DNA of 64,000 nucleotides from FLUQ01 sp031550605 (lineage in GTDB: Bacteria; Desulfobacterota; Desulfovibrionia; Desulfovibrionales; Desulfovibrionaceae): positions 1 through 64,000 of the forward strand of contig JAVBOK010000059.1 of NCBI GenBank assembly GCA_031550605.1, written 5' to 3'. Positions 1 through 8,450 of this stretch are shown piece by piece. The position numbers were made by a program, and so were the translations under genes. How positions within the stretch are numbered: position 1 is the stretch's first letter; each line of letters starts with the position of its first letter. The notes below the pieces were generated by a model. That model had not been told where the DNA came from and did not search any database. It saw nothing but the letters and a program-made list of their open reading frames with translations.

Positions 1-31
1 CGGGGCGTGAACCGCGGACTCGCACAAACCC

Positions 32-67
32 GCGGCGCCGGGGAGCCACGCACACCCCCGGCGCCGC
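32..67 (+). terminator. Strong GC hairpin, possible terminator
   Basis: A perfect 12-bp inverted repeat (arms 32-43 and 56-67, 12-nt loop) is followed by TGTTTTG. It would suit a plus-strand gene ending left of the window. It also lies just beyond the stop of the minus-strand ArsR gene, but on that strand no T-run follows the stem. Confidence 0.5.
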
Positions 68-79
68 TGTTTTGTCCGC

Positions 80-445
80 TTACCAGAGCAGCCTGCCGCG
101 CTGCGGCAGCTGTGTCGCGGGCGCCGTGGCGCGGGATTCGCCCCGGACCGGCTCCTGTCCCCTGTCCGTGCAGCTGGCGGCCGTCAGGTAGGCGATGATT
201 TCCCGCATCAGGGGGATGTTCGCCCGATAGCGCAGAAAACGGCCCTGTCTTTGCGCGGTGATCAGGCCCGCCTGGGCCACGGCCTTGAGGTGGAACGACA
301 GGTTGCTGGGCGGCAGGGCCAGGGTCCGGGCGATATCGCCCGCCACAAGACCTTGCGGCGCGTGCCTGACCAGCAGGCGGAAAATGGTCAGACGCGTGTC
401 CGACGACAAGGCTTCAAGAAGTGCGGCGGCTGTGCTTGCATCCAT
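80..445 (-). CDS. ArsR-family winged-helix transcriptional regulator
   Basis: A 121-residue protein with the ArsR/SmtB fold. The N-terminal helix reads LLEALSSDTRLTIFRLL, and the recognition helix region contains ALPPSNLSFHLKAV, followed by the wing QRQGRFLRYRA. The C-terminal tail (about 30 residues) is Arg/Pro/Thr-rich and probably disordered. I see no obvious metal-binding Cys pair; the only Cys is in the tail. The start is taken as ATG at 445. The frame can be extended to a TTG at 460, but that TTG lies inside a near-perfect operator-like dyad, which argues against it. No neighbour on the same strand is visible, so the signal and targets are unknown; autoregulation is likely. Confidence 0.85.
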   Translation of the reverse strand: MDASTAAALLEALSSDTRLTIFRLLVRHAPQGLVAGDIARTLALPPSNLSFHLKAVAQAGLITAQRQGRFLRYRANIPLMREIIAYLTAASCTDRGQEPVRGESRATAPATQLPQRGRLLW

Positions 446-452
446 GATTTGA

Positions 453-474
453 TATTTCAATAATTATTCAAATA
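453..474. promoter_or_regulatory. Probable ArsR operator
   Basis: A 22-bp AT-rich dyad (TATTT-C-AATAA / TTATT-C-AAATA) in which 10 of 11 base pairs are symmetric. It resembles the ATTTGAATAnnTATTCAAAT-type operators of the ArsR family and sits 8 nt upstream of the ArsR ATG. It stands out sharply from the GC-rich surroundings. Confidence 0.6.
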
Positions 475-546
475 CGTCAAGGCGGGGTGTGGCATTTGAT
501 CGTCTATGGACATTCGCGCCGGCGGTCCTACTCTATACATAGGGGA

Positions 547-626
547 AAAGGCCTTGGCGTTGCTGCCCGAACCCGCTCCCTTCGCAACGGAAGGCGAATT
601 GACTGCCATTGATCGCCAGGGCCTTT
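547..626 (+). promoter_or_regulatory. Structured leader upstream of the first usp gene
   Basis: Positions 547-559 can pair with 614-626 as 12 Watson-Crick pairs plus one G-U. The enclosed segment carries a second hairpin (579-583 with 590-594). Another 7-bp hairpin follows at 631-648. If transcription begins near 540 this would be a folded 5' leader of the usp pair. No T-run follows, so a terminator is less likely. Confidence 0.35.
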
Positions 627-729
627 GACGCCGCCGGACGACCGGCGGCCGGACGGGCGAAACGGTCCGCCCGGCCGCGGGTGCGAAAGCCCCGGACGGG
701 CCTGGGACGGCAACGCAAGGAGGTTTCCC

Positions 730-1173
730 ATGCGACCCATCAAAAAGATACTATGCGCGGTAGACTTTCAGGATTACGGGCCTCTGGTGGCGGAATACGC
801 ATCGGCCATGGCCGCGGCGTTCGGCGCGGAAGTCGTTGTGGTCCACGTGGCTGCCATGCCGACGCTCATCATGGCGGAAAACGAGCTGAGCCGCGATACG
901 CTCAGGATGAAGGGAGAAGAACTTATCGCGAAGGCCGAAGCGGCCATGGGCGAATTCCTGCCGAACTTCAGGGATGTGCTGGCGTCCGGCAGGGTGGTGC
1001 CGGGTGATCCGGCGGAGCAGATCCTGGCCCAGGCCAGAGAAAGCGATGCGGATATGATCGTTATGGGCACCAGGGGCCGCAAGGGCATCGAGCGCTGGCT
1101 GTTCGGGTCCGTGGCGCAGGAAGTGGTCAAGTCCTCGCCGGTGCCGGTGCTGACGATCCATCCGCAGGATTGA
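730..1173 (+). CDS. Universal stress protein, UspA family
   Basis: A 147-residue single-domain Usp. The N-terminus MRPIKKILCAVDF is the usual first strand, and the C-terminal half holds the ATP-binding signature G-2x-G-9x-G-S (GTRGRKG...LFGS), so it should be the nucleotide-binding kind. The start is the ATG preceded by AAGGAGG at 717; the frame is open further upstream (to 625) but that part is Pro/Arg-rich and has no RBS. It is followed after 97 bp by a close paralogue with nearly the same RBS and N-terminus. Usp proteins are cytoplasmic and induced by starvation or stress; the specific role here is not inferable. Confidence 0.9.
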   Translation: MRPIKKILCAVDFQDYGPLVAEYASAMAAAFGAEVVVVHVAAMPTLIMAENELSRDTLRMKGEELIAKAEAAMGEFLPNFRDVLASGRVVPGDPAEQILAQARESDADMIVMGTRGRKGIERWLFGSVAQEVVKSSPVPVLTIHPQD

Positions 1174-1270
1174 GCATTTTCCCTTTGAAATGCGCCGGCG
1201 CATTGCCGGCCGGCCGGATCCGTGAAGCGCGCCGGCCGGGCGTCTGAACCGCAACGCAAGGAGGTTCCCC

Positions 1271-1729
1271 ATGCGACCCATCAAGAAGATTCTCTGCGCT
1301 GTAGACTTGCAGGATTACAGTCCGCTGGTGGCGGAATACGCGACGGCCATGGCGGCGCGCTTCGGCGCGGAAATCGTCGCCCTGCATGTCGCGACGCTGG
1401 GTTCCGCCGCCGGCGTCGGCTACGAAATGGACACCGTGTATCTCAGAAAGCTGGAGGATGAAAACCGCGAAAACGCCGAAACGGCCATGCGTGAATTCAT
1501 GACGCATTTCCCGGGTGTTCCGGCCGTCGGCAAGGTCACGGCGGGCGTTCCGGCGGAACAGATCCTGGCACAGGCGCAGGAGGAAGGCGCGGATATCATC
1601 GTCATGGGAACCATGGGCCGCAGGGGCATTGACCGTCTGCTCTTCGGGTCGGTGGCGCAGGCCGTGGTCAAGTCCTCGCCGGTGCCGGTGCTGACGATCC
1701 GGCCGCCCTATGAGGTGCAGGGCGGCTGA
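1271..1729 (+). CDS. Universal stress protein, UspA family (tandem paralogue)
   Basis: A 152-residue Usp that matches the preceding gene almost exactly in its RBS, its first 12 residues and its last 30, including the ATP-binding signature GTMGRRG...LFGS. The middle (about residues 40-90) differs most, with an acidic helix LEDENRENAETAMREF. The pattern of conserved ends and a diverged middle suggests tandem duplication with later divergence or gene conversion. It is likely co-transcribed with the first copy. It converges on the kduI gene; the 119-bp gap shows no clear terminator. Confidence 0.9.
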   Translation: MRPIKKILCAVDLQDYSPLVAEYATAMAARFGAEIVALHVATLGSAAGVGYEMDTVYLRKLEDENRENAETAMREFMTHFPGVPAVGKVTAGVPAEQILAQAQEEGADIIVMGTMGRRGIDRLLFGSVAQAVVKSSPVPVLTIRPPYEVQGG

Positions 1730-1848
1730 TCCGCGTGGGAACCATCCCCCGCCGAAGGGAAAGTGGCGCGGCGGCGGGCCTGAACGGGCACGAGCCATGC
1801 GCGTTCCGCTGCCGGGTCCGGGCGGGCCAGCCATGGCAATGACAAGAG

Positions 1849-2673
1849 CTACAAATCGGCAAACGAGAGAATTTCAGCTTTGCCGGCGTTCGAATGTTCG
1901 CCGCACATGCCCCAAATGAACGCATAGCTGTGCGTGCCGACGCCGCTGTGAACGGACCAGCCCGGAGATATCACCGCCTGTTCCGTTTTCAGGGTCAGGT
2001 GCCGCGTGCATCCCGGCCTGCCCATGAAGTGCAGCAGGATGTGCTCTTCGGGCAGATCAAAATAGAAATAGACTTCCATGCGATGTCTATGGATGTGTGG
2101 CGGCATGGAACACCACACGCTGCCGGGCTCCAGGGCTGTCAACCCCATTTCAAGCTGGCATGTCGCCACGCGGCCGGGGGTGATGTATCTGTACATTTTA
2201 CGCAGGTTGGCATTTTCCGGGCTGCCGCGCAGTTCCGGTTCCATTTCGTGTCCGCGCACGGCCACTGTCGGGTAACTGGCGTGCGCCGGCGCGCTGTTGC
2301 AGTAAAACTTGGCGGGCAACCCCGCGTCCGCGCTGCTGAAGAGGAATTTTCCATTCCCTTTTCCTATGTACAGGGCGTCGCGCGGCATCAGGTCGTACGC
2401 GCCGCTGTCCGTTTCCACCCTGCCGGGGCCGCCGATGTTGATGATCCCCATTTCGCGGTTTTCAAGGCTGACAACGGCGGGCGGCGGCACTGCCTCCGCC
2501 AGGTCGAGCGTTTCCAGCGGCATGACGCCCCCGACAAGCATTCTGTCCTGGTCGCTCAGGGTCAGGTTGACCCGGTCTTTTTCAAACACCGGCCGGATGC
2601 AGAATTCTTTGTGCAGAGCCTCGATCGTGCTCTGCTGAACGGCATCGGGGTGAACGGCGTATCTGACATCCAT
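1849..2673 (-). CDS. kduI: 5-dehydro-4-deoxy-D-glucuronate isomerase (KduI)
   Basis: A 274-residue cupin-type ketol-isomerase, close to the 278 residues of E. coli KduI. The zinc ligands of the family are present at His193, His195, Glu200 and His242 (motifs PPHIHRHRMEVYFYF and VHSGVGTHSYAFIWGM). Known KduI converts 4-deoxy-5-ketouronate, from pectin or other uronides, to 3-deoxy-2,5-diketogluconate in the cytoplasm. It is the last gene of the minus-strand run that begins at the PFOR gene, 38 bp after the alcohol dehydrogenase. No KdgK or KduD is in view, so its substrate in this operon could be a related uronate. Confidence 0.88.
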   Translation of the reverse strand: MDVRYAVHPDAVQQSTIEALHKEFCIRPVFEKDRVNLTLSDQDRMLVGGVMPLETLDLAEAVPPPAVVSLENREMGIINIGGPGRVETDSGAYDLMPRDALYIGKGNGKFLFSSADAGLPAKFYCNSAPAHASYPTVAVRGHEMEPELRGSPENANLRKMYRYITPGRVATCQLEMGLTALEPGSVWCSMPPHIHRHRMEVYFYFDLPEEHILLHFMGRPGCTRHLTLKTEQAVISPGWSVHSGVGTHSYAFIWGMCGEHSNAGKAEILSFADL

Positions 2674-2711
2674 CTGTATTTTCCGGACGGAACTTGCCGC
2701 GGCGGCCGGCC

Positions 2712-3884
2712 TTACAGAGCCTGCCGCAACACGGCGGAAATCGTCTCTTTGGTCATGGGGATGATGCAGCCGTAGGGAAGGCTGACGGCGGCGTTTTCCG
2801 CCAGGGCGGGGATGTCTTTTTCACCGATGCCCACGTCGCGCATGCTGACGGGCATGTCCAGCGAACGGACGAACGCGGTGAACGCCTCCACCCCGGCCAG
2901 GGCGAAATCACCGCCCGGCGCTTCCTTCACCCCCATGATCCGGGATGCGAAGCGGGCAAAAACGTCGTGGTTCAACCCCTGGCCGTAAATGTACCGCATC
3001 CAGTTCGGCATGATGATGCCGAGAGTGACCCCGTGCGGGATATCAAACATCCCGCCCAAAGCGTGCCCGATGCGGTGCGAGGAATAATCGCCCTTGACCG
3101 CGCGGCCGACGAACGCCCAGCCGTCGAATGCATAGGTGCAGCAAAACGCAAATTCCGCCCGGACCCGGTAGTCGCATTCCGCTTCGGGCAGGGCGCGCAG
3201 GCAGCGGATGATGTTTCGGGCGTACGCTTCGCAGTGTTCGATGATAGCCTCGCTGGTGTCCAGCCCCTGAAAGTACGATTCCAGAATGTGGCTGAGGGCG
3301 TCCAGCCCGGTGAACCGCAGTTGCTTGAGGGGCACGCTGTATTGCAACTCCGGATCCACCACGGCCACACGCGGAATCACCAGCTCGCTGGCGAAAGGAA
3401 GCTTTTCGTTCGTGTCTTCATTGGTGATGACGCTGTTGGGGTTCAGTTCGCTTGAAGTTCCGGAAAGCGTCACGATGCCGTAAATCGGCAGCGCGGCGCG
3501 GACGGGGATCCTGTTGCGGATCATTTCCCATATGTCCTGTTCCGACGCGGCGCCGGCGGCAACCGCTTTGGCTGAATCGAAAACACTGCCCCCGCCGATG
3601 GGAATGACCGCCTGGGCCTGCATGTCCCTGGCCTCGGCAACGCCTTCGCGCACTTTGGCGACACGGGGGTTGGGCTGCACGCCGCCGACCGTCCGGACCG
3701 TAAAGCCCGACCGGCGCAGCATGCCGTCCAGCATTCCGTGCAGGCCCGACTCGAAAACGGACTTGCCCCCCGCCATGAGCAGCACGCGGGAAACGCCGGC
3801 GCGCTGTAGTTCGGGCATAAGCTGGGGAATGACGCCCTTTCCGAAAATGACTTTGGTCGGAGAATAGTGAACGAAATTCTGCAT
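2712..3884 (-). CDS. Iron-containing alcohol dehydrogenase
   Basis: A group III (iron) alcohol dehydrogenase of 390 residues. The N-terminus MQNFVHYSPTKVIFGKG is typical of butanol-dehydrogenase-like members. The NAD(P)-binding GGGS is at 97-100. Metal ligands line up as Asp195, His199, His270 and His284 with family spacing. The start was chosen by family alignment; upstream in-frame ATGs (3911, 3953) are possible because no candidate has a strong RBS. It probably reduces an aldehyde to an alcohol with NAD(P)H. It lies 172 bp downstream of a TPP-dependent decarboxylase-like gene, so the aldehyde may be that enzyme's product. Confidence 0.85.
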   Translation of the reverse strand: MQNFVHYSPTKVIFGKGVIPQLMPELQRAGVSRVLLMAGGKSVFESGLHGMLDGMLRRSGFTVRTVGGVQPNPRVAKVREGVAEARDMQAQAVIPIGGGSVFDSAKAVAAGAASEQDIWEMIRNRIPVRAALPIYGIVTLSGTSSELNPNSVITNEDTNEKLPFASELVIPRVAVVDPELQYSVPLKQLRFTGLDALSHILESYFQGLDTSEAIIEHCEAYARNIIRCLRALPEAECDYRVRAEFAFCCTYAFDGWAFVGRAVKGDYSSHRIGHALGGMFDIPHGVTLGIIMPNWMRYIYGQGLNHDVFARFASRIMGVKEAPGGDFALAGVEAFTAFVRSLDMPVSMRDVGIGEKDIPALAENAAVSLPYGCIIPMTKETISAVLRQAL

Positions 3885-4056
3885 GTTTTTCACTGCCCGT
3901 TGGTAATACATAACGGCCCCGCCGCCCGCATTGACAGCCTGCCTGGATATCATACACGAATCGTCGGAATAAAGAAAGACGACGACAGCAGCCATATTTT
4001 CGGGATCAACAAACCCGCGCAAGGGGATGTGCTCCCTTTTTTCCGACGGCGCAGTG

Positions 4057-5736
4057 CTATTTCGGCGGGTTGCAGGCGATGTCGGTCATGACTTCCACCA
4101 GAACTGGCCGGTTCGCGGCCAGAGCCTTGCGCAACGCGGGCGCGATGTCCGCCGCGCGTTCAACGCGAATCCCCAGCCCGCCCATCTCTTCGGCCAGGCG
4201 GCTGAAATTCGTGTCCTTGAAGCGCCAGAGATCGGTGACGTTACCCCCGCATTCCTTCTGTATGCTGTTCAGCGTGGGGTAGCACTGGCCGAATCCGCCG
4301 TTGTTGTTCAGCACGGTTACCGTATTGATGCCGTGGCGGGCGGCGGTTTCCATTTCCGTCAGGTGATACCAGAATCCCCCGTCGCCCACGAAAGCCACGA
4401 CAGGCTGTTTCGGCAGCGCGCATTTCACGCCGAGCGCCGCCGGAAAGCCCCAGCCCAGAGAGCCGCCCGCGGGACGAAAATACCGCTGGCCGGGGTGCAG
4501 AAAGTCAACCAGGATGCCTGTCCACATGGAAGAATACCCCGTATCCGCAATAAGCACGGCGTCCTGGGGCAAGGCGGTGCTCAGATCCGCGCACAGCCGT
4601 TCCGTCGCGATGGGCGAGCGTTCGGATGCGCAACGCTCGGCAACGCTCTCCCGCCAGGCTTCGCGGGTTTTGACCGCGCCGGAAAGCCAGGCCGGGTCGG
4701 CATTGCCTTTGCCGACAGCCCTGACCATGGCGGCGACAGCCTTTTTCGCGTCGCCCAACAGGCTCACGGCATTGGGATAGTTGCGCCCGAGCTCCATTGG
4801 ATCAATATCGATCTGGATGACCGTCGTGCCCTGCGGCGGCGACGTCCAGTCAAGTGTCACCTGATCGCCCGTGCCGGACCCGATGTACAGAACAAGGTCG
4901 GCTTCCCTGACCAGGGCGGTGACGAATCCGCGTCCATAAAAGCCGGTCACACCAAGGCACAGGGGATGCGATTCCGGAACGATCCCTTTGCCGTCCGGGG
5001 AAAACGCGATGGGAATTCGCAGTTTTTCCGCCAGGGCGACGACTTCCTGGTGCGCTCCGGAGCATACCGCTCCCGCTCCCGCGATGATGATGGGCTTTTT
5101 TGCCCCTGTCAGCAGGGTGGCCGCGACTTCCACATCGTCAGCTTCGGGTTCGGGCCTGAAGGGAGGAAAGCGGGAATAGCGGTTTTCGACAATGACATCG
5201 AAGGGGCCGGCGGAACGTTCCAAATTGCCCGCAAGGCCGTTCACGTCAAGATGGACGGGGCCGGGGCAGCCGCTGGCCGCTTCGCGGAACGCCTGGCGCA
5301 AAAACAGGGGAAGCTGGTCCGCCTCTGCCACGTCCACATTGTATTTGGTCACGGGCTCGAAAAGCGGATGGTGCGCCAGTTCCTGATAGGCATTGCGATG
5401 CTGGTACATGGGCGTCTTTTTCCCGGTCAGGGCGATTACCGGCGAATTGGAAAGATAGGCGTCATGCAAGCCGGAGGCCATGTTGGCTGACCCGACGGAC
5501 TGACACATGCACACGGCCGGACCGCGGCGCGCGCGGGCGTAGCCGTCGGCCATAAAGGCGGCGCCTTTTTCGGAGTGGGCGAGCACCCGCGTCACGCCCA
5601 TCTGTTCCAATTCCATCAAGGTATAGCGGAATGCCGCTTCCATAAGAAAAACATGCGTGATGCCGTGGCCGTGGATCGTCTTTGCCAGCAATGTGCTGCC
5701 CTTGATCATGGGTTTCATGCTCATGTAATTTTCCAT
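4057..5736 (-). CDS. Thiamine-diphosphate-dependent enzyme (acetolactate synthase/decarboxylase family)
   Basis: A 559-residue three-domain TPP enzyme. The catalytic glutamate is Glu56 (AHSEKGAAFMADG), the central domain is Rossmann-like (about 200-340), and the C-terminal TPP/Mg site is GDG at 451-453 followed by NNN at 477-479. These features are shared by acetolactate synthase, benzoylformate decarboxylase, sulfoacetaldehyde acetyltransferase and IolD, and the sequence alone does not pick one. Substrate is unknown; a 2-oxoacid is most likely. Three near ATGs exist (5736, 5724, 5718) and none has a good RBS. The downstream Fe-alcohol dehydrogenase fits decarboxylation to an aldehyde, which is inference. 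Confidence 0.8.
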   Translation of the reverse strand: MENYMSMKPMIKGSTLLAKTIHGHGITHVFLMEAAFRYTLMELEQMGVTRVLAHSEKGAAFMADGYARARRGPAVCMCQSVGSANMASGLHDAYLSNSPVIALTGKKTPMYQHRNAYQELAHHPLFEPVTKYNVDVAEADQLPLFLRQAFREAASGCPGPVHLDVNGLAGNLERSAGPFDVIVENRYSRFPPFRPEPEADDVEVAATLLTGAKKPIIIAGAGAVCSGAHQEVVALAEKLRIPIAFSPDGKGIVPESHPLCLGVTGFYGRGFVTALVREADLVLYIGSGTGDQVTLDWTSPPQGTTVIQIDIDPMELGRNYPNAVSLLGDAKKAVAAMVRAVGKGNADPAWLSGAVKTREAWRESVAERCASERSPIATERLCADLSTALPQDAVLIADTGYSSMWTGILVDFLHPGQRYFRPAGGSLGWGFPAALGVKCALPKQPVVAFVGDGGFWYHLTEMETAARHGINTVTVLNNNGGFGQCYPTLNSIQKECGGNVTDLWRFKDTNFSRLAEEMGGLGIRVERAADIAPALRKALAANRPVLVEVMTDIACNPPK

Positions 5737-5769
5737 TCGGTTATATGGTATATCAGGAAACGGCCCAGA

Positions 5770-5784
5770 ATTTGAAAATCAAAT
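5770..5784. promoter_or_regulatory. AT-rich dyad upstream of the TPP-enzyme gene
   Basis: ATTTGA-AAA-TCAAAT is a perfect 6-bp inverted repeat 34 bp upstream of the TPP-enzyme start, in a 188-bp AT-richer gap. A second small dyad (ATAT-GGT-ATAT) lies at about 5744-5754. It may mark an internal operator or promoter within the long operon. Confidence 0.3.
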
Positions 5785-5924
5785 CGTTCCATGGCATTTT
5801 CACAATGAAATTATCTGCCCGGATACGTGCTTCGGCCTTGCTGCACCGCGACGCGCAAGGCTCGCGAGATTGGCGCAGGCGATCTTTGCCCGTCGTTGCG
5901 CGACAACCCCAAAGCGAAACCGTT

Positions 5925-6869
5925 CTAGAGTTCGCCCAGTTCCTTGACCATCCGGATGACCTTGATGATCTTCGCGTCCCGCTCGCGCGCCTGTTCATCC
6001 GCGGGCCTTGCCGTATAGTCGAAAAATCCTCTGCCGCTTTTGAAGCCCTTGCGGCCTTCGGCGACCATGCGTTCGAGCAGCGGCGGCGGGTCTTCGTTAT
6101 TCACCAGCCCCAGGTCAATGATTTGGAAATTGTTGAGCATCAGGTCCAGACCGGCAAGGTCGGCCTTGCCCAGCACGCCCAAAATCGGCATGCGTATGCC
6201 CAGGCCTATCTTGATGGCGGTATCCAGTTCTTCCGCTGTGGTGTACTCGCCGCCGATAAGCTGGAACACTTCGCGGTTGAGCGCCCGCTGCAGGCGGTTG
6301 ACCAGGAAGCCGGCGATAAAATGCTTGAGCACCACCGGTTTCATTTTGATTTCCCGCAGCAGTTCCAGAACATCGTTCAAGTACGCCGGCCCGCTCTGCT
6401 CCGTGGCCACGACCTCCACAAGGGGGATCAGATGCGGCGGCACGAAATAGTGCGTCATGAACGCGCGGTCATGCAGTTTCGGCGGCATGAAATCAAAGGC
6501 GTTGAGCATGGACGTGTTGCTGCACACCAGCGTGTCCGGCCCGCACAACGGCGCGATCCGCGTGAAAAACTCCGTCTTGACTTCCGGCCGTTCGAAAATG
6601 ACCTCCACCACCATGTCGGCCTCGGGCACATTGCCTTCCAGCTCCAGAGTCGGCGTGATGCGGCCAAACACCGTGGCAGCATCCTCCGTCACAAAGCCGT
6701 GATCGATCAGCGTATCCAGGGCCACGCGGATCTTGCCCATGGCCGCGTCCAGAATTTCCTGCGTCAGATCGACAAGACAGACCCTGCGGCCCCCCTTGGC
6801 GAAGGCAAGGGCGATGGAATGGCCCATCGTGCCCGCGCCGGCGACAAGAACGTTGCGTATAGATTTCAT
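5925..6869 (-). CDS. 3-hydroxyacyl-CoA dehydrogenase family protein
   Basis: A 314-residue NAD(P)-dependent dehydrogenase. The dinucleotide fold GAGTMGHSIA begins at residue 11. The middle has the family SNTS motif and a THYFVPPHLIPLVEV segment, and the C-terminal domain is helical, ending in the KSGRGFFDYT motif typical of 3HCDH proteins. The start ATG has an AAAGGA box 6-7 nt upstream. Members act on 3-hydroxyacyl-CoA, but close relatives oxidise free hydroxy acids (L-gulonate 3-dehydrogenase, carnitine dehydrogenase). The sugar-acid flavour of this operon makes the second kind plausible. It lies 43 bp after tctA. Confidence 0.82.
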   Translation of the reverse strand: MKSIRNVLVAGAGTMGHSIALAFAKGGRRVCLVDLTQEILDAAMGKIRVALDTLIDHGFVTEDAATVFGRITPTLELEGNVPEADMVVEVIFERPEVKTEFFTRIAPLCGPDTLVCSNTSMLNAFDFMPPKLHDRAFMTHYFVPPHLIPLVEVVATEQSGPAYLNDVLELLREIKMKPVVLKHFIAGFLVNRLQRALNREVFQLIGGEYTTAEELDTAIKIGLGIRMPILGVLGKADLAGLDLMLNNFQIIDLGLVNNEDPPPLLERMVAEGRKGFKSGRGFFDYTARPADEQARERDAKIIKVIRMVKELGEL

Positions 6870-6912
6870 GAACAGTCCTTTCTGCTGCGCGGCAGGGCGC
6901 GCCTGTATCCGG

Positions 6913-8439
6913 TTATGAAGCGGAGCCGCAACAGTTCCGCTTCGTTTTGCACAGGGCAAGCACGTATCTGGCGGCCGGCAGGGTCAGGACAAAGGCCGTG
7001 ACGATGAACAGCCCCAGGGCTATGGGGTGGCCGACAAAAAATTTGGAAATGTTGTCTTCCGTCAGAATAAGCCCCTGCCTCAGGCTTAACTCCAATTGCT
7101 GCCCCAGAACCATGCCGATGACCAGAGGGGCGAGCGGGGCGTGCATCAACCGGAGAATATAACCGAACAGACCTGCGGCCAGAGTCAGATAGACGTCGAA
7201 AATGTTGGAACGCACGCCATAGGTTCCCAGCAGGCAAAGGACGACCACCAGTCCCATGAGCAGGGTTTCCGGCACTTTCAGGATATGGGCGAACAGCTTG
7301 GCCGTCAGGATTCCGAAGAACAGCATCGCGACATTGGCGACGGACAGGGAAATGAACGACGAATAGACCGCCACGGGATTATCCACCATCAGGCGCACGC
7401 CGGGGGTTATCCCGTGCAGCACAAGCGTCGCCAGCATGACGGCGGTGACCGCGTCGCCGGGCAGGCCGAGCGCCAGAGACGGCACAAGCGCCCCGCCGGT
7501 GACGGCGTTGTTGGCCACTTCGGAAGCCAGAATGCCGTCCGCTTCGCCGTCGCCCATCTTGCCGGCGCGGGGGGAAGACCGTTTGGCCTCGGCATAGCTG
7601 ATGAACGCGGCCGTGGCCGCGCCCGTGCCCGGTAAAATGCCCACCGCCGTTCCGATCACGGCGGATTTCATGACAACCATCATGCGGCCTTTTTCCAGCC
7701 AGTCTCTGATCTTGGGAAAAACCATGCCGGAATAGCTGACCGTGGCCGTCACCTGGTTCCGGATTTCGCTCGCGCGGGTGAATACTTCGGACAGGGCGAA
7801 AATGCCGACGACCACGGGGATCAGCCCGAATCCCGCTGAAAGCTGGAAAAATCCGAAGCTGAAACGGATGTCTCCGTCCAGAGGGTCCGGCCCCACCGAG
7901 GCCATGAACAGCCCGATCATGCCGGTCATAAGGCCCGCGACCGTGCTGCCCCGCGAAACTGTGGCAATGCAGGTCAGTGCCAGCAGAATCAGGGCGAAAG
8001 TTTCTATGGGCCCAAAGCGCAGGGCGAATTTCGCCAGTTGGGGACCGGCGATGATCAATACCACGGTCGAGAAAAGGCCGCCGAAGACGGATCCGAGGGT
8101 TGCCCATCCCAGGGCCAGCCCCGCCTGCCCCCGCACCGCCATGGGAAAGCCGTCAAAGCAGGTCGCGGCGGAATTCGGGGTGCCGGGCGTATTGATCAGG
8201 ATGGCGGATATGGATCCGCCGTATACCGAGCCGCAGTACAGGCCCAGCAAAAGCGCTATGGCGGAAAGCGGCCCCATTGCGTAAGTAAAGGGCAGCACCA
8301 TGGTGATGCCGACTATCGGGCCAAGGCCCGGCAGGCAGCCGATAATCACCCCGAAAGCCGTGCCCGCCATGATGCTGAACAGGCAGCCCGGCGCCAGGGT
8401 TTGCACGAATGCGTTGTAGATGTTTACGGTGTCGATCAT
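6913..8439 (-). CDS. tctA: Tripartite tricarboxylate transporter permease, TctA family
   Basis: A 508-residue polytopic membrane protein of the TctA family (about 12 hydrophobic segments). Family signatures are GVIIGCLPGLGPIVGI near the N-terminus, YGGSISAILINTPGTP, and a second inverted-repeat signature GILPGTGAATAAFISY. The start is the ATG at 8439 with GGGGGGA just upstream; a longer frame to 8508 would overlap tctB. TctA forms the main transport path of TTT carboxylate importers. It follows tctB by 11 bp and precedes the HADH-like gene by 43 bp. Confidence 0.92.
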   Translation of the reverse strand: MIDTVNIYNAFVQTLAPGCLFSIMAGTAFGVIIGCLPGLGPIVGITMVLPFTYAMGPLSAIALLLGLYCGSVYGGSISAILINTPGTPNSAATCFDGFPMAVRGQAGLALGWATLGSVFGGLFSTVVLIIAGPQLAKFALRFGPIETFALILLALTCIATVSRGSTVAGLMTGMIGLFMASVGPDPLDGDIRFSFGFFQLSAGFGLIPVVVGIFALSEVFTRASEIRNQVTATVSYSGMVFPKIRDWLEKGRMMVVMKSAVIGTAVGILPGTGAATAAFISYAEAKRSSPRAGKMGDGEADGILASEVANNAVTGGALVPSLALGLPGDAVTAVMLATLVLHGITPGVRLMVDNPVAVYSSFISLSVANVAMLFFGILTAKLFAHILKVPETLLMGLVVVLCLLGTYGVRSNIFDVYLTLAAGLFGYILRLMHAPLAPLVIGMVLGQQLELSLRQGLILTEDNISKFFVGHPIALGLFIVTAFVLTLPAARYVLALCKTKRNCCGSAS

Positions 8440-8450
8440 CGTTCCCCCCC

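Noticed and set aside
506..628. A 40-codon plus-strand frame upstream of the first usp gene
   Set aside because: No RBS, and the sequence is better explained by the long complementary stem at 547-626.
2712..5736. Sulfonate (isethionate/taurine) degradation by an Fe-alcohol dehydrogenase and TPP enzyme
   Set aside because: No IslAB, Toa/Tpa-type or sulfolactate genes nearby; KduI and the dehydratase fit sugar acids better.
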